Of a stretch of 64,000 bases of DNA, positions 16,496 through 24,600 are shown one piece after another. The stretch comes from Nocardia miyunensis NBRC 108239. Lineage in GTDB: Bacteria > Actinomycetota > Actinomycetes > Mycobacteriales > Mycobacteriaceae. Position numbers and translations under genes: made by a program. The stretch is from contig NZ_BDBQ01000031.1 in assembly GCF_001613065.1 (NCBI RefSeq), positions 84,912 through 148,911 on the forward strand, read 5' to 3'. The notes under the pieces were generated by a model that did no database searches, was not told where the DNA came from, and was given only the letters and a program-made list of their open reading frames with translations. Each line of letters begins with the position of its first letter. Positions within the stretch are counted from its first letter, which is position 1.

Positions 16496-17565
16496 CTCGC
16501 CCCCAGACGGTCCAGCCGGAACGATTCGCCGCCGAGCCAGCGGGCGATGTCCTTGGCCTGTGAGTAGTAGCGATGCAGCGGATGGGTCACGTCGACGCCG
16601 ATACCGCCGTGCAGGTGATGACATTTCTGCATGGCCGCAGGGAGATCCGAGGCGACCGCGTACGCGAGCACCTCGAGGTCGTCGTCGACTCTGTGTTCGA
16701 TGGCCTCCGCTTCGCTCGGGCCGCTGCCGAGGTGGGTCGCCAACGCCCAGTTCGCCGACACCGCCGCGACGTGCAGCGTGCGCGACACGACGTAGACGTC
16801 GGCGATTTCCTGTGCCACAGCCTGGAATTCGGCCAGCGGGCGGCCGAACTGCTGACGGGTCCGCAGATGTTCGGCGGTCAGCGTCAGCACACCCTTGAGC
16901 AGCCCGTCGGCGACCGAGCCGATCGAGGCCAGTGCCAGCCGGTGCAGCCCCGCGACCCCGATGGGCAGCAGCTGCTCGGCGGGGATGATCACATCGTCGA
17001 ATTGCACGGAGAATTCCGGGAACCCGGCCGAGGTCGGGCTCTCGACGCGACCGATTCCGGTCGCATCGCCGTCCACGACGGCCAGGCCCGCATCGGTGGG
17101 CACCAGTATCCACTGCGCCTGATCCGCGTACGGCACAGCGGTTTTGCGACCGGAGATCCGCACCGAAGCACCCTCGGCCACGGCGGTCGTCTTCGGTTGG
17201 GTGGTGAACGGCGCGCCCGGCTCGTGCAGGGCGGCGGTGAGCACCGACCCCTTGATGACAGCGGGAAAGATCTTCTCCGCCAAGGTATCCGGGATATTGC
17301 CCACCAGCGGCAGCACACCCAGCCCCAGCGTGGCCAGGGCGGGCACCTGCACCGCGTCGGTGGCCAGCTCGGTCAGCATCGCCGACACCTCGAGCAGGCC
17401 CATATCGTCGCCACCGAAACGTTCGGGAAGCGGGACGGCCAGCAGACCACTGTCGACGAGGGTGGGCCAAAGCTCGATATCACGCTCGGTATTGCGTTCC
17501 AGCAAGCTTACGACAACCTCGGCGACAGCGTCCTGGCTCTCGTCTCTGTTGAAGTCCAATTCCAT
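16480..17565 (-). CDS. chsE1: ChsE1 (FadE28-type) acyl-CoA dehydrogenase subunit
   Basis: A 361-residue acyl-CoA dehydrogenase-like subunit (MELDFNRDESQDAVAEVV, then LTAEHLRTRQQFGRPLAEFQ and KCHHLHGGIGVDVTHPLHRY). It is shorter and more divergent than ChsE2, as expected for the partner in the split-active-site heterotetramer. It starts only 21 bp after the stop of the upstream double acyl-CoA dehydrogenase, so these genes should be on one transcript. No separate promoter fits in the gap. Confidence 0.88.
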   Translation of the reverse strand: MELDFNRDESQDAVAEVVVSLLERNTERDIELWPTLVDSGLLAVPLPERFGGDDMGLLEVSAMLTELATDAVQVPALATLGLGVLPLVGNIPDTLAEKIFPAVIKGSVLTAALHEPGAPFTTQPKTTAVAEGASVRISGRKTAVPYADQAQWILVPTDAGLAVVDGDATGIGRVESPTSAGFPEFSVQFDDVIIPAEQLLPIGVAGLHRLALASIGSVADGLLKGVLTLTAEHLRTRQQFGRPLAEFQAVAQEIADVYVVSRTLHVAAVSANWALATHLGSGPSEAEAIEHRVDDDLEVLAYAVASDLPAAMQKCHHLHGGIGVDVTHPLHRYYSQAKDIARWLGGESFRLDRLGARCSSI

Positions 17566-17586
17566 GCTCCAGATCGAGGTGTGGAC

Positions 17587-19875
17587 CTACGCCTGCGGTT
17601 CGCGCGGGAGTCCGAGTATTCGTTCACCGGCCACCGTCAGCAGGATCTGCTCGGTACCGCCCGCAATCGACAAACAGCGTGTCAGCAGGAATTCTTTCAC
17701 CACATCGATGTCCTGCGCACCTGCCGTACCGGCCAGTTCGACGGCGAATTCGGCGACCGCCTGCCGGTGTCGCACACCGACCAGTTTGCGCACGCTGCTC
17801 TGCGGGCCGGGATCCCCGCCGGCGAGCATGCGCTGCGCCGCACGAGTCTCCAGCAATAGTCCGGCAACAGCGTCGGAGACCAGTTCGCCGATCCGGTCGG
17901 CGATCAGCTCCGCACCCGGGCCCGAGGTCGGGGCCGCGGCGATGAGTTCCTCCAGGGCGTCACCGATTCCGCTGCCGCCCATGGCAACTCGCTCCGAGGA
18001 CAGCGTCGAGCGCGCGATCTTCCACCCCGCGCCGAGCTGGCCGACCAGGCCGTCGTCGGGGACGAAGACGTCGTCCAGGAACACCTCGGAAAAGCGCGCC
18101 TCGCCGGTGATCTGCACCAGCGGCCGCACCTCGATGCCGGGGCTGCTCATCTCCACCAGGAAGTAGCTGATACCCCGGTGCTTGGGTGCGCTGGCATCGG
18201 TGCGGGCCAGGCAGATCGCCCAGTTGGCCACATTGGCCAGCGAGGTCCACACCTTCTGCCCGCGCAGCCGCCAGCCGCCGTCCACGCGCGTCGCGGTGGT
18301 GCGCAACGCCGCCAGATCCGATCCGGCCTCCGGCTCGCTGAACAGCTGGCACCAGATCACCTCCCCGCGCAACGTCGGCCGCGCGAAACGTTCGATCTGC
18401 TCCGGACTGCCGTGCTGCAGCAGCGTGGGCACCGCCCAGTTGCCGATCGTGATGTCCGGCACCGTGATTCCGGCCTTGCGGACCTGTTCGTCGATCAACG
18501 TGCGCAGGATCGGCCCCGCACCCCGGCCGTACGGCGCGGGCCAGTGCGGTGCGAACAGGCCGGTGTCCACCAGCGCATCTCGCTGCTGCTCGACCGGAAG
18601 TGCGGCGATACGAGCGATATCCGCGCCGAGTTCGGTCGCCTGCGCGGCGTCCAGCCCCAGCGCCGCCCATGCCTCGGCGTCGTTGCGAATGTCGTCATCG
18701 GCACTCGCGTCGGACCCCGCGAGCGAACCCAGCGCGACACCCAGATCCAGCCCGACCGTGCGGCGGTCACCGCGGCGCACCAACTCGGTCACCCGGGCCC
18801 GCCACCGGGCCGAACCGCCCAGCAGCTGCCGCAGCGCGACCGCGCGACGCAGATAGAAGTGCGCGTCGTGCTCCCAGGTGAAGCCGATGCCGCCGAGCAC
18901 CTGGATGCAGTCCTTCGCGGTCTGCACCGCCGCGTCCAGCGAGATCGTCATCGCGATCGCGGCCGCGATCGGGAGTTCGGGATTGCGTCCCTGATCGACC
19001 GACGCTGCGGCCGCGGCGTCGGCCGCGACCGCGCGGATCAGCTCGGCGCGGCACAGCATCCAGGCGCAAATGTGCTTCACCGCTTGGAATTCGCCGATCT
19101 TGCGGCCGAATTGTTCACGGACCTTGGCATATTCGGTGGCGGTCTCGAGGCACCACCCCGCGATACCGGCGGCCTCAGCGGCGATCAGCACCGCGGCGAG
19201 ATCCCTTACGGCATAACCGGGTTCGAAGATGTGCTCGGACGGCACCCGAACCTCGGCGCATGCCACCCGGGCCAGCGGAGTGCTGTGGTCCAGCGGTTCG
19301 AGCGGGTCGATGCGCAGTCCGGCCGCATCCGGCGTGATCAGGCACCACACCTCCCGATCGCCGCGCAGCACCGGCAGCAGGACCGCGCCGCCGGGGGCCG
19401 CGCCCAGCACCGCGGACCACGTGCCGGTGAGATCCAAGTCACCGGATCCGTTGTCCTGCACGCCAACCGGATCTTCCAGTGCGACGCCGCAGGGCGTATC
19501 CTCGGCCACAGCCGCGCCGGTGACCATACCGGCCAGGGCGGTCGAGAGGACCGGACCACCCACCAGATCGTGCGCCGCCTGCTCGATCAGCACGGCCAGA
19601 TCGCTGACCGTACCGTCGGCGCTGTCGTCGCCTTCGGCCACGGCGACCCGGAAGATGCCGAGCCCTACCAGACTCGGCCAGTACGCACGCCAGGAATCGG
19701 CCGCGAGATGCGCATCGGGACCGACCAGGGAGGTTACAAGGTGACCCTCCGCTGCCGCATTCGACCCCGACCCGGCCGCTCCAGCGCGCATTGTTGCAAT
19801 CGGGGCGACCGTCGTCGCCCACGCGCTCATCGACTCCTGAACGGCTTTATGCTCGTCAGTGGTGGCGATGGTCAC
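17587..19875 (-). CDS. fadE34: FadE34/ChsE3-type double acyl-CoA dehydrogenase
   Basis: A 762-residue protein of two consecutive acyl-CoA dehydrogenase modules. The first (about 1-370) ends with REQFGRKIGEFQAVKHICAW and VLGGIGFTWEHDAHFYLRRA; the second (about 400-760) has FSEPEAGSDLAALRTTATR, the segment RGQKVWTSLANVANWAICLA, and the terminal SIAGGTEQILLTVAGERILG. This single-chain layout matches FadE34 (ChsE3), which acts on the five-carbon steroid side chain. It is divergent from kstR with a KstR box between them, the same pairing as in M. tuberculosis. It heads the operon that continues into chsE1. Confidence 0.88.
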   Translation of the reverse strand: MTIATTDEHKAVQESMSAWATTVAPIATMRAGAAGSGSNAAAEGHLVTSLVGPDAHLAADSWRAYWPSLVGLGIFRVAVAEGDDSADGTVSDLAVLIEQAAHDLVGGPVLSTALAGMVTGAAVAEDTPCGVALEDPVGVQDNGSGDLDLTGTWSAVLGAAPGGAVLLPVLRGDREVWCLITPDAAGLRIDPLEPLDHSTPLARVACAEVRVPSEHIFEPGYAVRDLAAVLIAAEAAGIAGWCLETATEYAKVREQFGRKIGEFQAVKHICAWMLCRAELIRAVAADAAAAASVDQGRNPELPIAAAIAMTISLDAAVQTAKDCIQVLGGIGFTWEHDAHFYLRRAVALRQLLGGSARWRARVTELVRRGDRRTVGLDLGVALGSLAGSDASADDDIRNDAEAWAALGLDAAQATELGADIARIAALPVEQQRDALVDTGLFAPHWPAPYGRGAGPILRTLIDEQVRKAGITVPDITIGNWAVPTLLQHGSPEQIERFARPTLRGEVIWCQLFSEPEAGSDLAALRTTATRVDGGWRLRGQKVWTSLANVANWAICLARTDASAPKHRGISYFLVEMSSPGIEVRPLVQITGEARFSEVFLDDVFVPDDGLVGQLGAGWKIARSTLSSERVAMGGSGIGDALEELIAAAPTSGPGAELIADRIGELVSDAVAGLLLETRAAQRMLAGGDPGPQSSVRKLVGVRHRQAVAEFAVELAGTAGAQDIDVVKEFLLTRCLSIAGGTEQILLTVAGERILGLPREPQA

Positions 19876-19910
19876 ACTCCATACCGCCTTTCCGGCGTGA
19901 CTCCCACACC

Positions 19911-19924
19911 TAGAACATGTTCTA
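19911..19924. promoter_or_regulatory. KstR operator
   Basis: A perfect 14-bp palindrome, TAGAACATGTTCTA, sits between divergent fadE34 and kstR. It matches the core of the known KstR motif (inverted AAC/GTT half-sites). A TAATAT -10 hexamer for kstR at 19923-19928 overlaps it, so bound KstR would block its own promoter and, 36 bp from the fadE34 start, the catabolic operon. Confidence 0.9.
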
Positions 19925-20021
19925 ATATCCTCATCGGGCGGATGTCAACCGGCGTCCCACCAAACAGACGAGACGCACCTCGCCCACCGGATGAGGCTTG
20001 TGCAGGAAAGGACTTTCATCG

Positions 20022-20681
20022 ATGGCCAGTCCCTCCCGAGAGCAGGCAGCAGACTCGGGGGCGCAGAACGGCGGCCGTTCACGCGCGACCCCGGTGTCCA
20101 CGCTCAGTGAGGACGAACTGAGCTCGACCGCGCAGCGCGAACGCCGCAAACGCATCCTCGACGCCACCTTGGCCCTGGCCTCCAAGGGCGGGTACGACGC
20201 GGTGCAGATGCGCGCGGTGGCCGAACGTGCGGATGTCGCGGTGGGGACGCTCTACCGGTACTTCCCGTCCAAGGTGCACCTGCTGGTGTCGGCGCTGGCC
20301 CGCGAGTTCGAGCAGTTCGACAGCAAACGCAAACCGCTGGCCGGGCAGAGTCCGCGCGAGCGCATGCACCTGATGCTCACCCAGGTCACCCGGGCCATGC
20401 AGCGCGACCCGCTGCTCACCGAGGCGATGACCCGCGCGTTCATGTTCGCCGACGCATCCGCCGCCGCCGAGGTGGACCGGGTCGGCAAGGTGATGGACCA
20501 CTTCTTCGCCCGTGCCCTGAACGAGGACGAGCCGTCCGAGCGCGATCTGGCCATCGCCCGGGTGATCAGCGACGTGTGGTTGTCGAATCTGGTCGCCTGG
20601 CTGACCCGCCGTGCCTCGGCCACCGACGTCGCCGAACGCCTGGAACTGACCGTCGACCTGCTGCTCGGCTCACAGGCCTGA
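20022..20681 (+). CDS. kstR: KstR, TetR-family repressor of steroid catabolism
   Basis: A 219-residue TetR protein with the distinctive KstR core LSEDELSSTAQRERRKRILD, the segment DAVQMRAVAERADVAVGTLY, RYFPSKVHLLVSALAREFEQ and IARVISDVWLSNLVAWLTRR. KstR represses cholesterol side-chain and ring genes and is released by 3-oxo-cholestenoic-acid CoA thioesters. The ATG at 20022 was chosen for the AGGAAAGGA ribosome site 9 bp upstream. The first 25 residues are a polar extension typical of KstR. Confidence 0.92.
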   Translation: MASPSREQAADSGAQNGGRSRATPVSTLSEDELSSTAQRERRKRILDATLALASKGGYDAVQMRAVAERADVAVGTLYRYFPSKVHLLVSALAREFEQFDSKRKPLAGQSPRERMHLMLTQVTRAMQRDPLLTEAMTRAFMFADASAAAEVDRVGKVMDHFFARALNEDEPSERDLAIARVISDVWLSNLVAWLTRRASATDVAERLELTVDLLLGSQA

Positions 20682-20704
20682 TCGAAACCGGGTCGGAGAT
20701 TCAC

Positions 20705-20765
20705 ACCGAATCGGGGTGACTCGCCGACCGAACCGGGGTGACTCGCCGACCCGAACCGACTCGCC
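20705..20765. repeat. Short 22-bp tandem repeat
   Basis: Two copies of a 22-bp unit (ACCGAAYCGGGGTGACTCGCCG, one internal difference; 20705-20726 and 20727-20748) followed by a degenerate partial copy to 20765, just after the kstR stop. The rest of the 267-bp gap before the trehalose gene has nothing else recognisable. Confidence 0.75.
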
Positions 20766-20948
20766 AGGTTTGAGCGGTTTGTCGCGGCTTACCTATGGCT
20801 AATAAGGTGACGCACCGCAGGAGACCTCACAATCGGGTATGCGCGCGTGCCGATACGTCGGCGACGTGCGCGAAACACGTGAGCAACCCCCACCCAGTAA
20901 GGTTTCTCGCGCCCCCGGTATTTCTCCTCCGATCACAAGGTTGGATGC

Positions 20949-23522
20949 GTGAGCGCACAGGATCTGCCAATCGAACTTCGCCGTGCGTTGTCGGCGGTGG
21001 CCCGCATGCCGCGGCTACTGGTCGCATCGGACTACGACGGGACACTCGCGCCCATCGTCAGCGACCCGGCGAAAGCCTATCCCCATCGTGAATCGGTGAG
21101 CGCCCTGCGCGCGCTCGCCGGCCTGACCGCCACCACGGCGGCCGTCATCTCCGGCCGGGCGCTGCGAGATCTCGCGGCTTTATCCCGGCTCCCGGTCGAG
21201 GTGCAGCTGATCGGCAGCCACGGCTCGGAATTCGACGTGGGTTTCGTCCATGCCATCGACAACGACGCCCGAAAACTCCTGCAGGAGGTGCAGAACTCGC
21301 TGACCCACATCGCCCAGGACAATCCGGGCGTATCGGTCGAGGTCAAACCGGCCAGCGTGGCGCTGCACGTGCGCAATGCCGCACCCGAGGTCGGGCGTCG
21401 CGCACTACAGCAGGCGAGCCAGGGGCCGGCCAGCTGGGTGGGCGTGCAGGTGACGGAGGGGAAATCGGTCATCGAACTGGCCGTCATCCAGACCGACAAG
21501 GGCGCCGCGCTGGACATCATCCGGCATCAGGAGGGCGCGTCGGCGGCGGTGTTCTTCGGCGACGACGTCACCGACGAGAAGGCGTTCGCGCGCCTGGCCG
21601 GGCCGGATGTGGGCATCAAGGTCGGCGACGGCGAGAGCCGGGCCGGATATCGGGTCGCCAGTACCGAGGAGGTGTCCAAGGCCCTGGCGTTCCTGCTCGA
21701 GGAGCGCCGCACCTGGCTGGCCGGCGCCTCGGCCCCTCGAATCGAACGGCTGACCATGCTGGCCGGCCCCCGAGCGAAGGCCCTGGTCACCCCCGATGGC
21801 ACGATCACCTGGCTGTGCCATCCCGAACCGGATTCCGCGGCGGTGTTCGCGCATCTGCTCGGCGGACCGGAGTCCGGGCATTTCACCATCGTGCCCGAGC
21901 GGCCCGGGCTGCCGCTGTCCCAGCGTTACATCGACGGCACCATGACCGTCGAAACCCGTTGGGCCAGTTTGCAGGTCGTGGACTACCTGCCGCACGACGT
22001 GGCGGCCGAGCGGACCGATCTGACTCGCGTCATCACCGGTGACGCCAAGGCCGTGGTCACCTTCGCGCCGCGTCCGGAATTCGGTCAGGTGCCCGTCACA
22101 CTGGTGCAGGAACCGGCCGGACTGCGCGTGCACGGCACCAACGATCCGATCGTGCTGCGTTCACCGGGCGTGCAGTGGACCATCCTGGAGGAGGGTATCC
22201 ACCACGTCGCCACCGCGGTCGTGGATCCCTCGCGCGGGCCGGTGGTGCTCGAAATGCGTTGCGGCACTTCTGATCTCGCACCCGCGATGGTGAGCGAGCC
22301 GGATCGGCGCGACGAGGCCGAGCGGTACTGGCGCGAGTGGGCCCAGCAGCTCGAGCTGCCGCCGCTGAAGCCGGACCTGATGAAGCGTTCGGCGCTGACC
22401 CTGCGCGGTCTGGTGCACGCGCCGTCCGGATCGATCATGGCCGCGGCCACCACCTCGCTGCCCGAGGACATCGGCGGCGTGCGCAACTGGGACTACCGCT
22501 ACTGCTGGCTGCGCGATGCCTCGCTCACCGCGCACGCGCTGGTCACGCTGGGTTCGCTGACCGAGGCCGAGCAGTTCCTGTCCTGGGTGCACGGCGTGCT
22601 CGAGACACTCGCCGGACCCGAGCGCCTGCACCCGCTGTACACGCTCTACGGCGAGACGCTCGGCCCCGAGGCCGTGCTGGACCAGCTGCCCGGTTACGCC
22701 GGATCCCGGCCGGTCCGAGTGGGTAACGCGGCCAATATGCAGGTGCAGCTGGACGTGTTCGGCCCGATCGTGGACCTCATCGCCGCCCTGGCCGAGGCCC
22801 GCGAGCACAAGGGCATCGTGGACCCGGCGCAGGTACTGCCCGATCAGGACTGGGAGCTGGTCACGGCCATGGTGTCGGCCGTGCAGCGGCGTTGGAGCGA
22901 ACCCGACCACGGCATCTGGGAGATTCGCGGCAACCCGCGGCACCACGTGTACTCGAAGGTGATGGGCTGGCTGACCGTGGACCGCGCGGTGCGGCTCGCG
23001 GCCAAGTTCGGCCGTCCGACCGAGCCGGGCTGGATCGAACTGCGCGACACCATCGCCGAGGAGGTCAAGGCCAAGGGCTGGAACGAGGAGGTGCAGTCCT
23101 ACACCGCCGCCTACGACGGTTCGGATCTGGACGCGGCGACCCTGCACATCGGGTTGAGCGGGCTGATCGAGCCGTCCGATCCGCGGTTCGCGGCGACGGT
23201 CGTGGCGACCGAGGCGGAACTGCGCAGCGGGTCGACGGTGTACCGGTACCACCACGACGACGGGCTGCCCGGCGGCGAGGGCGGGTTCCATCTGTGCGCC
23301 GCCTGGCTGGTGGAGGCGTATCTGCTGATCGGCAAGCGGGCCGATGCGGAGGCGTTGTTCGCCCAGCTCATCGATGTCGCGGGCCCGACCGGGCTGCTCA
23401 GCGAGGAGTATGATCCGGTTGCCGAGCGATCGCTGGGCAACCATCCGCAGGCGTACAGCCACCTGGGTTTGCTGCGGTGCGCCCAGTTGCTGAGCCAGCC
23501 GGTGCCGGCGCTGGCGCAGTGA
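20949..23522 (+). CDS. Trehalose-6-phosphate phosphatase / GH15 trehalase-like fusion
   Basis: An 857-residue two-domain protein. Residues about 20-250 are an OtsB-type HAD phosphatase: nucleophile motif SDYDGTLAPI with D28 and D30, VISGRALRDL, and the acidic motif FGDDVTDEKAF. Residues about 265-850 are a glycoside hydrolase family 15 domain (IGGVRNWDYRYCWLRDASLT, and the late segment GLLSEEYDP). Actinobacterial GH15 proteins of this type include acid trehalases. The fusion would couple making trehalose from trehalose-6-phosphate with a trehalose- or glucan-cleaving domain. Start is GTG at 20949. Whether both domains are active is not known. Confidence 0.85.
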   Translation: MSAQDLPIELRRALSAVARMPRLLVASDYDGTLAPIVSDPAKAYPHRESVSALRALAGLTATTAAVISGRALRDLAALSRLPVEVQLIGSHGSEFDVGFVHAIDNDARKLLQEVQNSLTHIAQDNPGVSVEVKPASVALHVRNAAPEVGRRALQQASQGPASWVGVQVTEGKSVIELAVIQTDKGAALDIIRHQEGASAAVFFGDDVTDEKAFARLAGPDVGIKVGDGESRAGYRVASTEEVSKALAFLLEERRTWLAGASAPRIERLTMLAGPRAKALVTPDGTITWLCHPEPDSAAVFAHLLGGPESGHFTIVPERPGLPLSQRYIDGTMTVETRWASLQVVDYLPHDVAAERTDLTRVITGDAKAVVTFAPRPEFGQVPVTLVQEPAGLRVHGTNDPIVLRSPGVQWTILEEGIHHVATAVVDPSRGPVVLEMRCGTSDLAPAMVSEPDRRDEAERYWREWAQQLELPPLKPDLMKRSALTLRGLVHAPSGSIMAAATTSLPEDIGGVRNWDYRYCWLRDASLTAHALVTLGSLTEAEQFLSWVHGVLETLAGPERLHPLYTLYGETLGPEAVLDQLPGYAGSRPVRVGNAANMQVQLDVFGPIVDLIAALAEAREHKGIVDPAQVLPDQDWELVTAMVSAVQRRWSEPDHGIWEIRGNPRHHVYSKVMGWLTVDRAVRLAAKFGRPTEPGWIELRDTIAEEVKAKGWNEEVQSYTAAYDGSDLDAATLHIGLSGLIEPSDPRFAATVVATEAELRSGSTVYRYHHDDGLPGGEGGFHLCAAWLVEAYLLIGKRADAEALFAQLIDVAGPTGLLSEEYDPVAERSLGNHPQAYSHLGLLRCAQLLSQPVPALAQ

Positions 23523-23550
23523 TGCGCTAGTCCGCGCGAGATCTGCCGTA

Positions 23551-23578
23551 CGGCCCGTCCGGTTCGGACGGGCCGTTT
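23551..23578 (+). terminator. Rho-independent-like terminator after the OtsB/GH15 gene
   Basis: A perfect 11-bp inverted repeat, CGGCCCGTCCG and CGGACGGGCCG with a 3-nt loop, followed by TTTCA, 28 bp after the stop codon. The short T-run is typical of high-GC actinobacteria. Confidence 0.8.
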
Positions 23579-23662
23579 CACGTCGAGGCGGGCGTGCGCG
23601 GTGTCACAGGGACGAATCGGACAGACGATACCGCCGGTTCTGGACACGTGAGCTACTCTATT

Positions 23663-23675
23663 GGAAATCGTTTCC
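23663..23675. promoter_or_regulatory. Candidate Zur box upstream of the zinc importer
   Basis: GGAAATCGTTTCC is a perfect palindrome with 5-bp arms and a 3-bp centre, 28 bp upstream of the znuA start. It resembles actinobacterial Zur/Fur-type boxes (AAATCnTTT core inside a palindrome) and sits where a repressor would cover the promoter. Assignment to Zur rests on position and the transport genes downstream. Confidence 0.6.
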
Positions 23676-23703
23676 GTTATCAGTAGTGCCAGGAGTGCCC
23701 CGC

Positions 23704-24594
23704 GTGTCCAGAAGTGTCATCGCTCGAGTTGCTGTCATCGCATTAGGGGTTGCTACCGCCGCAACACTGACCGCATGCGGAAGTTCGAAGAACGCCTCCG
23801 GCAAACCGTCCATCGTCGCTTCGACCAACGTCTGGGGTAGCGTCGCCGCCGCCGTCGCAGGTTCGGACGCCGAGGTCACGTCGATCATCTCCAGCCCGAC
23901 CGACGATCCGCACTCGTATCAGACAACCCCCCTCGACGCCGCGAAGATCCACGACGCCGACCTGGTCGTCTACAACGGCGGCAACTACGACGGATTCGCC
24001 GAGAAGGCCACCGACGGGCGCGGCAAACCCACCATCGACGCCTTCGCCCTGCGCCCGGCCACATCGGCGAAGGACGAGAACGAACACGTCTGGTACGACG
24101 TGAAGACCGTCGCCGCGGTCGCGACCAAGATCGCCGCGGAACTGAGCGCCCTCGACAAGGCGCACGCGCAGGCGTACACCGATCGCGCGATCCAGTTCGA
24201 TTCCAAGCTGAAGAACATCAGCGCGATCACCGACCAGATCGCCACCGACCATCCCAAGGCCGCGGTCCTGCAGACCGAGCCGATCGCCCACTACCTGCTG
24301 CTGGCCGCCGACGCCGACGACCGCACCCCGCACCCCTTCGAGGAGGCCATCGAACAGGGCACCGATCCCGCCCCCGCCGACCTGGCCGCCGTCCGAGACC
24401 TGTTGAACGGCAAGCAGGTTCGCGCCCTGGTCTACAACATCCAGACCGAGGACAAGACCACGCAGAACGTCGCGGCCACCGCGAAGGCCGCCGGAATCCC
24501 CGTCGTGAACGTCACCGAAACCCTGCCGGAGGGCACCGACTATCTCGGCTGGCAGACCGCGAACGCCAAGGCCCTGGCCGCGGCCCTGAACTGA
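23704..24594 (+). CDS. znuA: Zinc/manganese ABC importer substrate-binding lipoprotein
   Basis: A 296-residue ZnuA/TroA-type (SBP_bac_9) protein. The signal peptide ends at the lipobox LTAC-GSS. Metal-ligand histidines are in PTDDPHSYQTTP, NEHVWYD and EPIAHYLLLA, with an acidic ligand expected near the C-terminus. The typical His-rich loop is missing, as in some actinobacterial members. The GTG at 23704 was preferred over an upstream start because an AGGAG site lies about 8 bp before it. It opens a three-gene importer operon. Confidence 0.85.
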   Translation: MSRSVIARVAVIALGVATAATLTACGSSKNASGKPSIVASTNVWGSVAAAVAGSDAEVTSIISSPTDDPHSYQTTPLDAAKIHDADLVVYNGGNYDGFAEKATDGRGKPTIDAFALRPATSAKDENEHVWYDVKTVAAVATKIAAELSALDKAHAQAYTDRAIQFDSKLKNISAITDQIATDHPKAAVLQTEPIAHYLLLAADADDRTPHPFEEAIEQGTDPAPADLAAVRDLLNGKQVRALVYNIQTEDKTTQNVAATAKAAGIPVVNVTETLPEGTDYLGWQTANAKALAAALN

Positions 24595-24600
24595 TCGGCA

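Noticed and set aside
15326..17470. A single 714-codon minus-strand frame suggesting a giant fusion
   Set aside because: The first half is an out-of-frame reading of chsE1; the real chsE2 starts at 16495 where the acyl-CoA dehydrogenase family begins.
18178..20121. A 647-codon plus-strand frame across fadE34 and the kstR promoter
   Set aside because: Antisense to fadE34 and runs through the KstR operator; Gln/Arg/Gly-rich shadow translation only.
22161..23462. A 433-codon minus-strand frame opposite the OtsB/GH15 gene
   Set aside because: Shadow of the real fusion gene; His/Arg/Gln-rich and without domains.
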